Source: Vibrio nigripulchritudo ATCC 27043 (GTDB taxonomy: Bacteria > Pseudomonadota > Gammaproteobacteria > Enterobacterales > Vibrionaceae). Taken from it: a stretch of 64,000 nt of DNA. Below the pieces are notes generated by a model that searched no databases, was not told the DNA's origin, and was given only the letters and a program-made list of their open reading frames with translations. Location: contig NZ_AFWJ01000013.1 in NCBI RefSeq assembly GCF_000222685.1, positions 1-64,000 of the forward strand, in the 5' to 3' direction. A program made the position numbers and the translations under genes. This document shows positions 43,923 through 53,761 of this stretch, piece by piece; the first letter of the stretch is position 1; the number at the start of each line of letters is the position of its first letter.

Positions 43923-44222
43923 ATGCTGACACGGACGTACAACAAAACCTGTTCAATGCTCGCCATCGCTGCGGTGGTGTGGATGAGTACTGCGTACGTT
44001 TTACACAGTCAGGACTGGGAACCCGCTCATCATGAGGATCATATCTGTGAGCTGTTTTCCATCAGTAAGCACGCCATTTCTGGATCAATCATAACTGTTC
44101 CTTATGTGCCGCACGTTTTCTGGACCAAGGCCTATGATGTCCTGAAACCTGATCGCGCACCGCTGCCATCCTATTACGCGCGTTCACCTCCTCTGTCTGA
44201 GTCTATTACTCACAATTCGTAA
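43923..44222 (+). CDS. Small protein at the head of the zinc operon
   Basis: A 99-residue protein with a hydrophobic N-terminal segment (MLAIAAVVWMSTAYVLHS) that could be a signal anchor. The mature part has a His-rich HHEDHIC stretch near residue 37, fitting metal binding. Relatives in vibrios sit beside His-rich zinc proteins and are otherwise uncharacterised. It is 28 bases upstream of the His-rich gene and probably shares its Zur-type control. Confidence 0.7.
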   Translation: MLTRTYNKTCSMLAIAAVVWMSTAYVLHSQDWEPAHHEDHICELFSISKHAISGSIITVPYVPHVFWTKAYDVLKPDRAPLPSYYARSPPLSESITHNS

Positions 44223-44250
44223 TATTTTCACTTATAAATCAGAGGTAAAC

Positions 44251-45006
44251 ATGAACCACGTATTCAAACTTTCACTATTGGCAGCCGCAATCGTTACAAC
44301 ATCAGCACAGGCAGAAGAATTTCGTCAGCACGACGCACACGTACACGGTGTAGTTGAGCTGAATATTGCTCAGGATGGCAACGAGCTACTGATGGAAATT
44401 CACGCACCAGGTGCAGATGTGGTTGGTTTTGAAAGTGCGCCTAAAAATGCAGAGCAAACCAAGCAGTTAAAAGAAGCACTAGCGACGCTGAATCAGGCTA
44501 ATAACGTCATGACGCTTTCTTCTGCTGCGCACTGTAAAGCAACGTTCACAGAAGTTCGTCATACTCTTGGCGAAGACGAGTCCCATGATGATCATGACCA
44601 TGATAAGCACGATCATGACAAACACGAACATCATGACCACGATAAGCACGATCATGACAAGCATGAACATCATGACCACGATAAGCACGATCATGACAAA
44701 CATGAACATCATGACCACGACAAACACGATCATGACAAGCATGAACACCATGACCACGACAAGCACGATCATGATAAACATGAGCACCATGACCATGAAG
44801 GACATGACCATGAGGAACATGGTGGTCACGGCGAGTTCATTGTTGAATACCACTTCGACTGTGAACACATCGAAAAGCTGAGCCAGATCGATACACAGTG
44901 GTTTAAGCAATTCCCGTCAACGGAAAAGATGTCGGTTAACATGATTACAGATAAAGCGCAGGTTGCCACTGAGCTTACTCCCAATAATCACAAAGTTTCG
45001 TTCTAA
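44251..45006 (+). CDS. zrgA: Periplasmic His-rich zinc-binding protein (ZrgA-like, DUF2796)
   Basis: A 251-residue protein with a signal peptide ending SAQAEE. The N-terminal domain begins with QHDAHVHGVVELNIAQ, characteristic of DUF2796. Residues about 111-195 are a His/Asp/Lys/Glu-rich tract, then EFIVEYHFDCEHIEKL resumes the folded domain. In V. cholerae and V. parahaemolyticus ZrgABCDE is a zinc-uptake system acting beside ZnuABC, and this is its His-rich periplasmic component. The symbol is assigned from this resemblance and the downstream ABC genes. Confidence 0.8.
   Translation: MNHVFKLSLLAAAIVTTSAQAEEFRQHDAHVHGVVELNIAQDGNELLMEIHAPGADVVGFESAPKNAEQTKQLKEALATLNQANNVMTLSSAAHCKATFTEVRHTLGEDESHDDHDHDKHDHDKHEHHDHDKHDHDKHEHHDHDKHDHDKHEHHDHDKHDHDKHEHHDHDKHDHDKHEHHDHEGHDHEEHGGHGEFIVEYHFDCEHIEKLSQIDTQWFKQFPSTEKMSVNMITDKAQVATELTPNNHKVSF
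44596..44790 (+). repeat. Five 39-base tandem repeats in the zinc gene
   Basis: The 13-residue unit DHDKHDHDKHEHH occurs five times in a row (residues 116-180), with silent differences between copies at DNA level. Such arrays change copy number readily, which would alter zinc-binding capacity. Confidence 0.9.
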
Positions 45007-45046
45007 ACCAGCGAATCTTGAGATATAAAGCAACATAGCGACATTG

Positions 45047-45070
45047 ATACCCAGCCGTCAGGCTGGGTAT
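45047..45070 (+). terminator. Hairpin between zrgA-like gene and ABC genes
   Basis: ATACCCAGCC and GGCTGGGTAT form a perfect 10-bp stem around GTCA, followed only by TTGAT. It may partly terminate, giving more periplasmic binding protein than transporter. Confidence 0.6.
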
Positions 45071-45111
45071 TTGATCCACAAGATAACAAATAACAATAGA
45101 CGGATTACACC

Positions 45112-45825
45112 ATGCCAGACTCTCCAACGTCTTCGCAGATCATTACTTTGCAAGACATCCGTTATGCCTGGGCACCGGATGCTCCGGATACACTGATCAT
45201 CGATGAATTTTCCATCCAGGCAAAAGAGCGTGTGTTTATTAAAGGTCCCAGTGGGTGTGGGAAATCCACTCTGCTCGGATTACTCACCGGTATTCTGACA
45301 CCTCAGAAAGGCAGCGTTAACCTATTAAACGAAGCGGTATCTGAGCTTTCACAGGGCAAAAGAGACCGTTTCAGAGCCGATCACATTGGCTATATCTTCC
45401 AGCAATTTAACCTGCTTCCGTACCTGTCGGTCATCGATAATGTTCTGCTTCCCTGTCAGTTTTCCAGCACCAGAAAAAACAAAGTAAAACAATCGCTGGA
45501 GCAAGAAGCCAAACATCTGCTTGAACGACTTCATCTGCCAAAAGAAAAGATTCATACACCAGTCATAGACTTGAGTATTGGTCAGCAACAACGTGTCGCG
45601 GCTGCCCGAGCTCTCATTGGTCACCCGGAGCTGTTGATTGCAGATGAACCCACTTCGGCACTCGACCATGACAACCGAGAAGCCTTTATTGAACTTCTGA
45701 TGGAAGAAGCTTCACAAGCGAATACCACACTGGTTTTTGTCAGTCATGACCCGACACTCGAACCTTTCTTTGATCGCACCATCGATCTCCCTACTATCAA
45801 CCAGGCAGCAGGAGGGCGAGGATAA
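45112..45825 (+). CDS. ABC transporter ATP-binding protein (LolD/MacB-like, zinc operon)
   Basis: A 237-residue ATPase: Walker A GPSGCGKST (about 45-53), Q-loop FQQFNLLPYLSVIDNV, signature LSIGQQQR, Walker B LLIADEPTSALD and H-loop SHDP. The LSIGQQQR variant and sequence style fit the type VII/MacB-like group that works with FtsX-like permeases. Its stop overlaps the start of such a permease by one base. Likely energises the zinc system, though how this ABC type contributes to zinc uptake is not clear. Confidence 0.88.
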   Translation: MPDSPTSSQIITLQDIRYAWAPDAPDTLIIDEFSIQAKERVFIKGPSGCGKSTLLGLLTGILTPQKGSVNLLNEAVSELSQGKRDRFRADHIGYIFQQFNLLPYLSVIDNVLLPCQFSSTRKNKVKQSLEQEAKHLLERLHLPKEKIHTPVIDLSIGQQQRVAAARALIGHPELLIADEPTSALDHDNREAFIELLMEEASQANTTLVFVSHDPTLEPFFDRTIDLPTINQAAGGRG

Positions 45826-47081
45826 TGGCCATTTTTCATTTAGCCCGAAAAAGTTTAGGGAACCGTAAAGCCACTGCGCTGCTGACCATTTTGACGGTCG
45901 CGATTTCCGTGGTTCTGCTGCTCGGCGTAGAACGCATCCGAACACAGGCAAAAAGCAGCTTTGCCAATACCGTATCCGGCACCGATCTGATTGTGGGTTC
46001 GCGTTCAGGGCAAGTGAACCTGTTACTGTATTCGGTTTTTCGAATCGGCAATGCCACCAACAACATTGATTGGAAAAGCTTTGAAGAATTCAGTCAGCAT
46101 CGCTCAGTCAAATGGGCTATCCCGATGTCGCTTGGTGACTCACATCAGGGTTTCCGGGTACTGGGGACCAATCAAAGTTACTTCGAACATTTCCGATACG
46201 GTAAGAAACAGCCTCTCTCACTCAGGGAAGGAAGACCATTTGACAGTCTGTTTGAAACCGTTATCGGCGCAGATGTCGCAAAGACACTGAACTACAAAAT
46301 TGGCGACGAGATCATCATCGCCCACGGAATCGCAGACAAAGCATTTAACCGCCACGACAATCTGCCATTTAAGATTGTCGGCATCTTTGCACCAACGGGC
46401 ACCCCGGTTGATAAAACGGTTCACGTATCGCTGCAAGCCATCGAAGCCATTCATGTTGGTTGGGAGTCTGGTGCAAAAATTGGCAATACGCCAAGTGCAG
46501 AACTGCTAGAACAGCAAAATTTTCAGCCAAAACAAATCACTTCCTTTATGCTTGGGCTGAAATCGAAGATTCATACCTTCGCCCTGCAACGACAAATCAA
46601 CACCTACACCAAAGAACCTTTGAGCGCTATTTTACCGGGCATCGCCCTGCATGAGCTCTGGGGCATGATGTCGGTTGCCGAACAGGCACTGCTTGCGGTA
46701 TCAGGGTTTGTGGTTGTCGCAGGTTTACTGGGCATGCTCAGCAGCCTCCTGACCAGCCTGCAGGAGCGTCGGCGTGAGATGGCGATTTTGCGAGCCATGG
46801 GAGCCAGACCAAAACATATTTTCTTTTTGCTCATCAGTGAAGCCAGTGCATTAACACTGGCAGGGATTATGTTTGGCGTCGCACTTCTTTACATTTTAAT
46901 CGCAATAATCAGCCCCATCATCGCGCAATTGTATGGCATAAATATAGAGCTCATTGCATTAAGCGCCCACGAGTGGATGTTACTTGGATTAGTGCAGAGC
47001 GCAGGTATACTGATTGGGTTTATCCCCGCATTCAGGGCGTACCGTCAGTCTTTGGCAGACGGCATGACAATAAGGATTTAA
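45825..47081 (+). CDS. FtsX-like ABC permease (zinc operon)
   Basis: A 418-residue protein with the type VII layout: one N-terminal membrane helix (about 18-35), a large periplasmic domain (about 40-280), then three helices near the C-terminus. The last part contains SSLLTSLQERRREMAILRAMGARPKHI, the conserved cytoplasmic coupling region. Coupled to the ATPase (one-base overlap) and followed by a DUF3299 gene 10 bases later. Confidence 0.88.
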   Translation: MAIFHLARKSLGNRKATALLTILTVAISVVLLLGVERIRTQAKSSFANTVSGTDLIVGSRSGQVNLLLYSVFRIGNATNNIDWKSFEEFSQHRSVKWAIPMSLGDSHQGFRVLGTNQSYFEHFRYGKKQPLSLREGRPFDSLFETVIGADVAKTLNYKIGDEIIIAHGIADKAFNRHDNLPFKIVGIFAPTGTPVDKTVHVSLQAIEAIHVGWESGAKIGNTPSAELLEQQNFQPKQITSFMLGLKSKIHTFALQRQINTYTKEPLSAILPGIALHELWGMMSVAEQALLAVSGFVVVAGLLGMLSSLLTSLQERRREMAILRAMGARPKHIFFLLISEASALTLAGIMFGVALLYILIAIISPIIAQLYGINIELIALSAHEWMLLGLVQSAGILIGFIPAFRAYRQSLADGMTIRI

Positions 47082-47091
47082 AGGAAACCTC

Positions 47092-47607
47092 ATGAAAAAG
47101 ATTCTGCTCCTTCTTTGTTGCTGGTTAGGTTTTTTGTCACCAGTACAAGCAGAAAAAGTCGTAGTCGAAAAAGTCTCTGCAGAAACGCTCACTCTGGACT
47201 GGATAGATCTAATTCCAGAAAGTGAACGCCAGCAGTTTACCGCTGGTGGTATGCCAGTCACAGATCACACCAATGCAAACGTCCAACAATCCAAAGTTGG
47301 CAGCGTGCGTCAGGAATTGCATGGCAGTCAGGTAAAAATCCCTGGATTTGTTATTCCTTTAGAAGGCGATGACAAGAAAGTCACCGAGTTTTTATTGGTG
47401 CCTTACTTCGGTGCTTGTATCCACGTTCCGCCTCCGCCACCAAATCAAATCATCTACGTGAAGTTCAAAGAAGGTGCACCTATCCACCAGCTTTGGGACG
47501 TGATTTATGTTGTGGGAACGTTGAAAACTGAGACCATTAATTCCGATTTGGCTGAGACAGGTTATCTGATCGAAGGAATTAAAATAGAAGAGTACGACGA
47601 CGCTTAA
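47092..47607 (+). CDS. DUF3299 periplasmic protein (zinc operon)
   Basis: A 171-residue protein with signal peptide ending PVQAEK. The conserved domain is IPGFVIPLEGDDKKVTEFLLVPYFGACIHVPPPPPNQIIYV, with Cys, His and several Pro residues that suggest metal binding. DUF3299 genes repeatedly sit next to His-rich zinc genes and MacB-type ABC genes in vibrios. It is probably a periplasmic partner of the transporter. Last gene of the operon. Confidence 0.85.
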   Translation: MKKILLLLCCWLGFLSPVQAEKVVVEKVSAETLTLDWIDLIPESERQQFTAGGMPVTDHTNANVQQSKVGSVRQELHGSQVKIPGFVIPLEGDDKKVTEFLLVPYFGACIHVPPPPPNQIIYVKFKEGAPIHQLWDVIYVVGTLKTETINSDLAETGYLIEGIKIEEYDDA

Positions 47608-47652
47608 GCCGCATAAAATATGAGTGTTTGGTCTACCTTATTGAATCCTTCA

Positions 47653-47757
47653 TTACACAATGAAATTTGAGAGGTAGGCTAACACTGCGATGTAAATCAA
47701 AAGCAAGAGCGCAACGGACACGTGCTTCTTGAGCTTATCTCCTTTGATAAACCGCAT
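47653..47757 (-). CDS. Small membrane protein, 34 residues
   Basis: The frame starts MRFIKGDKLKKHVSVALLLL and ends at the TAA at 47655-47653. The ribosome site GGAGGTGAT is nearly perfect, just upstream of the ATG at 47757. A basic N-terminus is followed by one hydrophobic helix (VALLLLIYIAVLAYLSNFIV). It lies alone on the minus strand between the zinc operon and the next gene. Such an exact ribosome site makes it very likely translated. Confidence 0.6.
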   Translation of the reverse strand: MRFIKGDKLKKHVSVALLLLIYIAVLAYLSNFIV

Positions 47758-47911
47758 ATCACCTCCAATATACTCGCAACAATTTTAACAAATCGTTAGC
47801 AAGCCGAATAGTCAAAATCTTGATAAAGTTCCAATAACAATGCTGGACTCGCCCCAGAGAGTGAATTTAGTATATTAATGCAGCACTTAAACTTTATTTG
47901 GAATCGAATCA

Positions 47912-48805
47912 ATGGCAGACGACAAAAAGCCTGTAGTCATAGAGCAAACCAGCACCAAAAGCACTTCCAACAAAAAGAGCAGTTACATACGTGACAGTGC
48001 CAGCCGCGTTATCCAAATCGCTCAGGTTCATGAGCTGGATGCTCTGCTACAGGATGAAAAACCACAGAAGTCTGCGTTAGAACGAGCCATCAGCCGCCAG
48101 AAAAAGAGACAAGAGCAGCGTCAGAAGAATCTGGAACAGATCCTGAAGTTTGCCCATGCCAGTTGTAATAACGAAACCGCAGGTGAACCCGATGCCGACT
48201 GGCTACATCGCTTCTTCGATATGGCACAGGATATCCATAATTCCTCAATGCAAAAGCTCTGGAGCCAGGTGCTAAAGCGCGAAATCACCAATCCGGGCTC
48301 AACATCAATGAAAGCCTTACAGGTGCTGAAAGACATGTCTCCAAGGGAAGCGCAAAACCTTCAGCGCGCGGCATCTCTGGCATGCAGCTTTGGTAGCGAT
48401 AACAGTAAGAAGCTACTGCTGGGCTTTAAATCGAAAGACGGCTTTTTCGGTTTCTACAAGAAAGAGAACACCAGTGTTGTAAACATGGGGACGTACCAGC
48501 TTCCCTATTCAAGTCTATTGCACCTTATTGAGTTGGGATTGGTGCTGGGCACAGAGCTGGAATCCGGTGAGGTGGAAGTCGACCCTGCCTTAATGGTGAG
48601 TTATCAGGGCAAGAACATTGCGCTTCAGCCAATGAGCAAAGGCATTCGCCTGCTGTACTATCGTTTTACCCCCACAGGAGACGAGCTTTGTCGCCTGCTG
48701 GGGAACAAACCCAACACCAACTATTACGATCAACTGCTCGCTCTTCTGGCACAAAAATTCACGGTTCAGACGGAAGCAGGAAGCAACGTTAATCAGAGCG
48801 TTTAA
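47912..48805 (+). CDS. TIGR03899 / DUF2806 family protein
   Basis: A 297-residue soluble protein. A basic, coiled N-terminal third (KSALERAISRQKKRQEQRQ) leads to the recognisable DWLHRFFDMAQDIHNSSMQKLWSQVLKREI core shared with DUF2806 and TIGR03899 proteins of vibrios. Function unknown. It is a single gene with a bidirectional terminator after it. Confidence 0.8.
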   Translation: MADDKKPVVIEQTSTKSTSNKKSSYIRDSASRVIQIAQVHELDALLQDEKPQKSALERAISRQKKRQEQRQKNLEQILKFAHASCNNETAGEPDADWLHRFFDMAQDIHNSSMQKLWSQVLKREITNPGSTSMKALQVLKDMSPREAQNLQRAASLACSFGSDNSKKLLLGFKSKDGFFGFYKKENTSVVNMGTYQLPYSSLLHLIELGLVLGTELESGEVEVDPALMVSYQGKNIALQPMSKGIRLLYYRFTPTGDELCRLLGNKPNTNYYDQLLALLAQKFTVQTEAGSNVNQSV

Positions 48806-48833
48806 GCCAGATTAACAACCCGCTCAAAATCAA

Positions 48834-48860
48834 AAAGGGAATCATTCAGTGATTCCCTTT
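48834..48860. terminator. Bidirectional terminator
   Basis: AAAGGGAATCA and TGATTCCCTTT pair around TTCAG, between the convergent TIGR03899-type gene and cysC. Confidence 0.85.
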
Positions 48861-48889
48861 ACTACTTCTAACTCGTTTTTTTCTACGCG

Positions 48890-49507
48890 TTATTTGATGA
48901 TTCCGCGTTGGCGTAAATCAGCTAGGCAAAGCTCAACCAGCTCGTCAATCGTCTTCTCACCAGCTGGTAGATCGATTTCCGGATTTTCAGGCGTTTCGTA
49001 TTCAGAGTCGATACCTGTGAAGTTTTTGATTTCCCCTGCGCGTGCTTTCTTGTATAGACCTTTCGGGTCACGCTCTTCACACACGTCCAGAGACGTATTG
49101 ACGAAAACTTCGATGAACTCGCCTTCGTCCAGCATATTGCGAACCATCTGACGCTCTGCACGATGCGGAGAAATAAACGCAGAAAGCACAATCAAACCAG
49201 CATCTGCCATCAGCTTAGCCAGTTCACCAATTCGGCGAATGTTCTCGCGGCGATCTTGCGCCGAGAAGCCTAAATCAGAGCACAAGCCGTGGCGTACATT
49301 GTCGCCATCAAGCAAATAAGTGTGGTAACCCATCTCGGCTAATTTCACTTCTAATGCGCCAGCAACCGTAGACTTACCAGCACCAGACAAGCCAGTGAAC
49401 CACAGCACAGCAGGTTGTTGGTTTTTCTGCTTAGCACGAGACGTTTTATCGACAGAATGCTGATGCCATACGACGTTTTCATCGCGCTCTACAGTTACTG
49501 TTGTCAT
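48890..49507 (-). CDS. cysC: Adenylylsulfate (APS) kinase
   Basis: A 205-residue enzyme phosphorylating APS to PAPS. Walker [10 protein letters not shown] (about 39-47), [26 protein letters not shown] and [22 protein letters not shown] are the family landmarks. It is the last gene of the minus-strand sulfate assimilation run (cobA, cysD, cysN, SLC13 transporter, cysC). Confidence 0.96.
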   Translation of the reverse strand: MTTVTVERDENVVWHQHSVDKTSRAKQKNQQPAVLWFTGLSGAGKSTVAGALEVKLAEMGYHTYLLDGDNVRHGLCSDLGFSAQDRRENIRRIGELAKLMADAGLIVLSAFISPHRAERQMVRNMLDEGEFIEVFVNTSLDVCEERDPKGLYKKARAGEIKNFTGIDSEYETPENPEIDLPAGEKTIDELVELCLADLRQRGIIK

Positions 49508-49553
49508 TTTCTAGTCCTTTATTTACTGCCACCTCACCCAATTGGCGGTGGAC

Positions 49554-51278
49554 TTAAAATGGAAAAAAGTATGGGATCAGTGTCAGCACCAATACTGAGT
49601 AAACCAAAGAAATGGGTAACCCGACCCTGATGTAATCCGTTATGTGGTAATTACCCACGCTGTAAACCAATAAGTTCGTTTGGTAACCGTAAGGCGAGAT
49701 AAAGCTCGCGCTGGCTCCAAACAGTACTGCCATGATGAATGGCATTGGGTCTACGCCATAGCCGATGGCCATACTGTAGCCAAGAGGAAATGCCAAAGCA
49801 GCCGCCGCGTTATTGGTGATGAGTTCCGTCAAGACAAGCGTCAGCAGATAGGTCGCAATCAACCCTCCTAACACCCCCCAGCCATTGAAGGCTTCGATAA
49901 ACATGTCGCCGATTTTCACAGACAGCCCGGAGGACATCATCAGTTGTGCTATCGTCAGCGCACTGCCCACAATCACGACAATATCGGTTGGGAATCGTCG
50001 TCTCAGTTCGTTGAACGTAACGGTTCCTGCCGCTAAAAGGATCAACAGATAGCCCGCCAGACCTTTTAACAAAGGCAATACATCCAGCAGAGCCAAACCA
50101 ATCACTGTGGCAAATCCTGCCAATACCATGGCGGACTTATTAGCATCCAATCGTGCTGTGGAATCCAGATCGTTAACCAGTACAAATTCACGTGAATGTG
50201 ACTGACGCTCAGCTTCAAATCGTTTACCGGGAACAAGAACCAGAGTATCTCCAGCGGTCAAACGTACGTTCCCCAAACCACCCTCTAAGCGCTCGTGACC
50301 GCGGCGAATCGCCACCACAACGGCGTCAAAGCGTTCACGGAACTGGGAAGATTTCAGCGTTTTGTTGCAAATCGATGCCGATGAGCTCACCACTACTTCA
50401 ACAAAGCTCTGACCGTTAAGGTGATGCTGACCAAAAAGCGTTAGCCCTTGGATCTCTTGTAGAGTCGCAACACTTTCTACATCGCCACAAAACAACAAAC
50501 GATCTTTCGCCTGTAATACAAAGTCCGGATCCACCGATGCCGTGGTTTCACCGTTGCGGATCACTTCTGCAAGGAAAAGTTTTCTCAGTGCTCGCAGATT
50601 GTTTTCAGCAATGGTTCTTCCAACCAGAGGCGACCCTGGTTCAACAATGGCTTCTAAGAAGTAAGGAAGATCATCCTGAGATTGATCATCATGATTAGGC
50701 AGAAGGTAGCTCAGTGGAATCAAAATCAGCATCCCACCCACCAATACGGATAAACCAATCATGGTTGGCGTAAAAAAATTCAGGCTAGGTAACCCGGCAT
50801 CTTCTACAAAGCTGTTGATGATCAGGTTGGTGGAGGTACCGATAAGCGTCAATGTACCGCCAAGAATCGCCGCGTAGCTGAGCGGAATCAGCAAACGTGA
50901 TGGTGAATGTTGCTGATTGCGTTTTATCGCGCCAATGAGTGAAACAACTACGGCAGTATTGTTGGTAAAAGACGACAATAAAGCCGTTGAAACCCCAAGC
51001 TTAGCGACAACAGTTCCTAAGCGTCCTTCTGAAATATGTCGGCTTACCCAACTGATTAAGCGGGATTTTTCTAACGCACACGACACCAGAATCAACAGCA
51101 CCAATGTCAGCAAAGAAGAGTTAGTAAAGTTTGCAGCGATATCGGTGATGTCACTCAGTCCGGCCATATAAGCAAGAAACGCCGCACCAGCAAAAACAAT
51201 ACTCGGCTTAATGCGCGTGACCAGTAAACAGGTCACGATGCCAAGTAGCACTGCTAATACAAATCCTTGTTCCCACAT
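49554..51278 (-). CDS. SLC13-family permease with two TrkA-C domains, probable sulfate transporter
   Basis: A 574-residue membrane protein. About five helices at each end surround a soluble middle (about 205-365) with two TrkA-C-type regulatory domains (GSPLVGRTIAENNLRALRK and the later VRLTAGDTLVLVPGK). The SLC13 signatures are TNNTAVVV and, near the end, ITNNAAAALAFPLG. Its position between cysN and cysC makes sulfate the likely substrate; this is contextual. Confidence 0.88.
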   Translation of the reverse strand: MWEQGFVLAVLLGIVTCLLVTRIKPSIVFAGAAFLAYMAGLSDITDIAANFTNSSLLTLVLLILVSCALEKSRLISWVSRHISEGRLGTVVAKLGVSTALLSSFTNNTAVVVSLIGAIKRNQQHSPSRLLIPLSYAAILGGTLTLIGTSTNLIINSFVEDAGLPSLNFFTPTMIGLSVLVGGMLILIPLSYLLPNHDDQSQDDLPYFLEAIVEPGSPLVGRTIAENNLRALRKLFLAEVIRNGETTASVDPDFVLQAKDRLLFCGDVESVATLQEIQGLTLFGQHHLNGQSFVEVVVSSSASICNKTLKSSQFRERFDAVVVAIRRGHERLEGGLGNVRLTAGDTLVLVPGKRFEAERQSHSREFVLVNDLDSTARLDANKSAMVLAGFATVIGLALLDVLPLLKGLAGYLLILLAAGTVTFNELRRRFPTDIVVIVGSALTIAQLMMSSGLSVKIGDMFIEAFNGWGVLGGLIATYLLTLVLTELITNNAAAALAFPLGYSMAIGYGVDPMPFIMAVLFGASASFISPYGYQTNLLVYSVGNYHITDYIRVGLPISLVYSVLVLTLIPYFFPF

Positions 51279-51298
51279 ACCCTACTCTCTGAGAAAAG

Positions 51299-51322
51299 TA
51301 AGGGAGCGTTTTCGCTCCCTTA
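51299..51322 (-). terminator. Hairpin between cysN and the SLC13 gene
   Basis: TAAGGGAGCG and CGCTCCCTTA form a perfect 10-bp stem around TTTT. The U-run on the minus strand is interrupted (ACTTTT), so it may reduce rather than stop transcription into the transporter and cysC. Confidence 0.6.
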
Positions 51323-51345
51323 TTTAAGGGCTCTCACCCTTGAGC

Positions 51346-52773
51346 TTATTTAAGTAATTTACTTAAGTCTTTTGCATCCCAATGCGGGAAGTGCTTGCGA
51401 ATCAGAGCATTCAGTTCCAGTTCAAAGGCAGAGAAATCTCCAACTTGAACTTCAGCTTCGCTCAGACGCTCGCGAATCAGACCCGCACCTACCGTGACAT
51501 TGGTCAGGCGGTCGATGATGATGAAACCACCGGTATCCGCACAGTCTTGGTACGCATCCAAGGCTACCGTTTCATTCAGAGACCACTCACAAGCAGCGAT
51601 ACCGTTCAATGGTACTTCTTGCGCATCATGCTGAGACAGGTTGTTGATGTCGTACTGGTATTGAATCGCTTCAACCTGACCAACGGTTTTCTTACCCGCG
51701 ATCTTGATGTCGTATTCTTTACCTGGCTTAAGTGCGTCTTCTGTCATCCAGACTACGTCTGCCAGCACGCGGTTGGTTGAGTCGATGTCCGCATTTTCCA
51801 GAACAATCAAGTCACCACGGCTGATGTCGATTTCATCTTCAAGTGTTAGCGTTACTGCCTGACCTGCAAATGCAGATTCTAGATTTCCGTCGAAAGTCAC
51901 AATGCTTTCTACTTTCGATGTTTTACCCGATGGCAGAGCGCGAATCGCATCACCCACTGAAATAGAACCAGAAGACACAGTGCCCGCGAAACCACGGAAG
52001 TCGAGGTTTGGACGGTTAACGTACTGAACCGGGAAACGGAACTCGCCGTCGCCTTTCTCCTGATCTACATCTACATCTTCCAGTAGCTCAAGCAGTGATG
52101 GACCTTCGTACCAGCTCATTGGCTCGCTCTTATCCACCACGTTGTCGCCTTCCAGAGCTGAAATTGGGATCAGCTGGATGTCGATGTTACTTTCAAGCTT
52201 CTTAGAGAACTCCAGGTACTCTTGCTTGATTTGCTCGTAACGCTCTTGAGAAAACTCCACCAAGTCCATTTTGTTGACTGCCACAATAAAGTGACGAATA
52301 CCCAACAGACTTGAGATAAATGAGTGACGACGCGTTTGATCCAGAACGCCTTTACGCGCATCCACAAGGATGACTGCTACGTCACACGTCGACGCACCGG
52401 TCGCCATGTTACGCGTGTACTGCTCATGTCCCGGAGTGTCGGCGATGATGAACTTACGCTTCTGCGTCGAGAAGTAACGGTACGCTACGTCGATAGTGAT
52501 CCCTTGCTCACGCTCGGCTTGTAAGCCGTCAACCAGAAGTGCCAGGTCAGGCTTCTCACCTGTGGTTCCCACACGTTGGCTGTCAGAGTGAACTGCCGCT
52601 AGCTGATCTTCATAAATCTGCTTGGAGTCATGCAGCAAGCGACCGATTAATGTACTTTTACCATCATCTACTGAACCACAAGTCAGGAATCTAAGTAGAG
52701 ATTTGTGTTGGTGTTGATTGAGGTAACCTTCGATCCCCAATTCGGCTAATTGAGCTTCAACAGCACTGTTCAT
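51346..52773 (-). CDS. cysN: Sulfate adenylyltransferase subunit 1 (GTPase)
   Basis: A 475-residue GTPase that drives APS synthesis by CysD. The G motifs are GSVDDGKST (about 33-41), [12 protein letters not shown] and NKMDLV; domains II and III of the EF-Tu-like fold follow. Normal length, no fused kinase. It follows cysD by 17 bases. Confidence 0.96.
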   Translation of the reverse strand: MNSAVEAQLAELGIEGYLNQHQHKSLLRFLTCGSVDDGKSTLIGRLLHDSKQIYEDQLAAVHSDSQRVGTTGEKPDLALLVDGLQAEREQGITIDVAYRYFSTQKRKFIIADTPGHEQYTRNMATGASTCDVAVILVDARKGVLDQTRRHSFISSLLGIRHFIVAVNKMDLVEFSQERYEQIKQEYLEFSKKLESNIDIQLIPISALEGDNVVDKSEPMSWYEGPSLLELLEDVDVDQEKGDGEFRFPVQYVNRPNLDFRGFAGTVSSGSISVGDAIRALPSGKTSKVESIVTFDGNLESAFAGQAVTLTLEDEIDISRGDLIVLENADIDSTNRVLADVVWMTEDALKPGKEYDIKIAGKKTVGQVEAIQYQYDINNLSQHDAQEVPLNGIAACEWSLNETVALDAYQDCADTGGFIIIDRLTNVTVGAGLIRERLSEAEVQVGDFSAFELELNALIRKHFPHWDAKDLSKLLK

Positions 52774-52790
52774 GATTTCTTTCCTTAGAT

Positions 52791-53699
52791 TTAGAAGTAG
52801 CCTTGACGTTTCTTAAGTTCCATCGACCCTGATTGGTCGTGGTCGATAGCACGTCCCTGACGTTCACTGGATGTAGCCACCAGCATCTCTTCGATGATTT
52901 CTGGTAGTGTGGTTGCTTCAGATTCAATCGCACCCGTTAGTGGGTAACAACCAAGAGTACGGAAACGAACGCTTAGCTCTTCTACTTTCTCATCTGGACG
53001 AATTTCCATGCGATCATCATCAACCATGATCAGCATGCCATCGCGCTCTACTACTGGGCGTTTTTCTGCCAGGTACAGAGGCACGATTTCAATGTTCTCC
53101 AGAAGGATGTATTGCCAGATGTCTAGCTCGGTCCAGTTTGAAAGTGGGAATACACGAATGCTCTCCCCTTTATTTACCTGACCGTTATATGTTTTCCAAA
53201 GCTCAGGACGCTGGTTTTTCGGGTCCCATGTGTGGTTCTTGTCGCGGAAAGAGTACACGCGCTCTTTAGCACGAGACTTCTCTTCGTCACGACGGGCACC
53301 ACCAAACGCAGCATCAAAGCCGTATTTGTTCAAAGCTTGCTTCAAACCCTGAGTTTTCATGATGTCGGTGTGCTTGGAAGAACCGTGCGTAAACGGACCA
53401 ACACCCATGGCTAAACCTTCTGGGTTCTTGTGGACCAAAAGGTCAAAGCCGTATTTCTCTGCAGTGCGATCGCGAAATTCGATCATTTCTCGGAATTTCC
53501 AGTCGGTATCCACGTGCAGTAGTGGGAAAGGAATTTTCCCCGGGTAGAATGCTTTACGTGCTAAGTGCAACATTACCGATGAGTCTTTACCGATGGAGTA
53601 CATCATGACAGGGTTGTCGAACTCAGCAGCTACTTCACGGATGATATGAATGCTCTCCGCTTCCAACTGCTTTAAGTGAGTTAATCGTTGTTGATCCAT
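52791..53699 (-). CDS. cysD: Sulfate adenylyltransferase subunit 2
   Basis: A 302-residue ATP pyrophosphatase-type enzyme making APS from sulfate and ATP. The PP-loop is [10 protein letters not shown] (about 35-44); [34 protein letters not shown] and [13 protein letters not shown] are typical. It forms the CysDN complex with the next gene. Confidence 0.96.
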   Translation of the reverse strand: MDQQRLTHLKQLEAESIHIIREVAAEFDNPVMMYSIGKDSSVMLHLARKAFYPGKIPFPLLHVDTDWKFREMIEFRDRTAEKYGFDLLVHKNPEGLAMGVGPFTHGSSKHTDIMKTQGLKQALNKYGFDAAFGGARRDEEKSRAKERVYSFRDKNHTWDPKNQRPELWKTYNGQVNKGESIRVFPLSNWTELDIWQYILLENIEIVPLYLAEKRPVVERDGMLIMVDDDRMEIRPDEKVEELSVRFRTLGCYPLTGAIESEATTLPEIIEEMLVATSSERQGRAIDHDQSGSMELKKRQGYF

Positions 53700-53761
53700 T
53701 TTCTATCGCTTCCTTTAAGGCTCGTCGACGAGCTTTCAAATTGCTCAGAGTCGAACAAGAG

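Noticed and set aside
44479-44910. Long hydrophobic open frame on the minus strand
   Set aside because: It is the antisense of the His-rich repeat; GAT/CAT codons read backward as Ile/Met/Val. No ribosome site.
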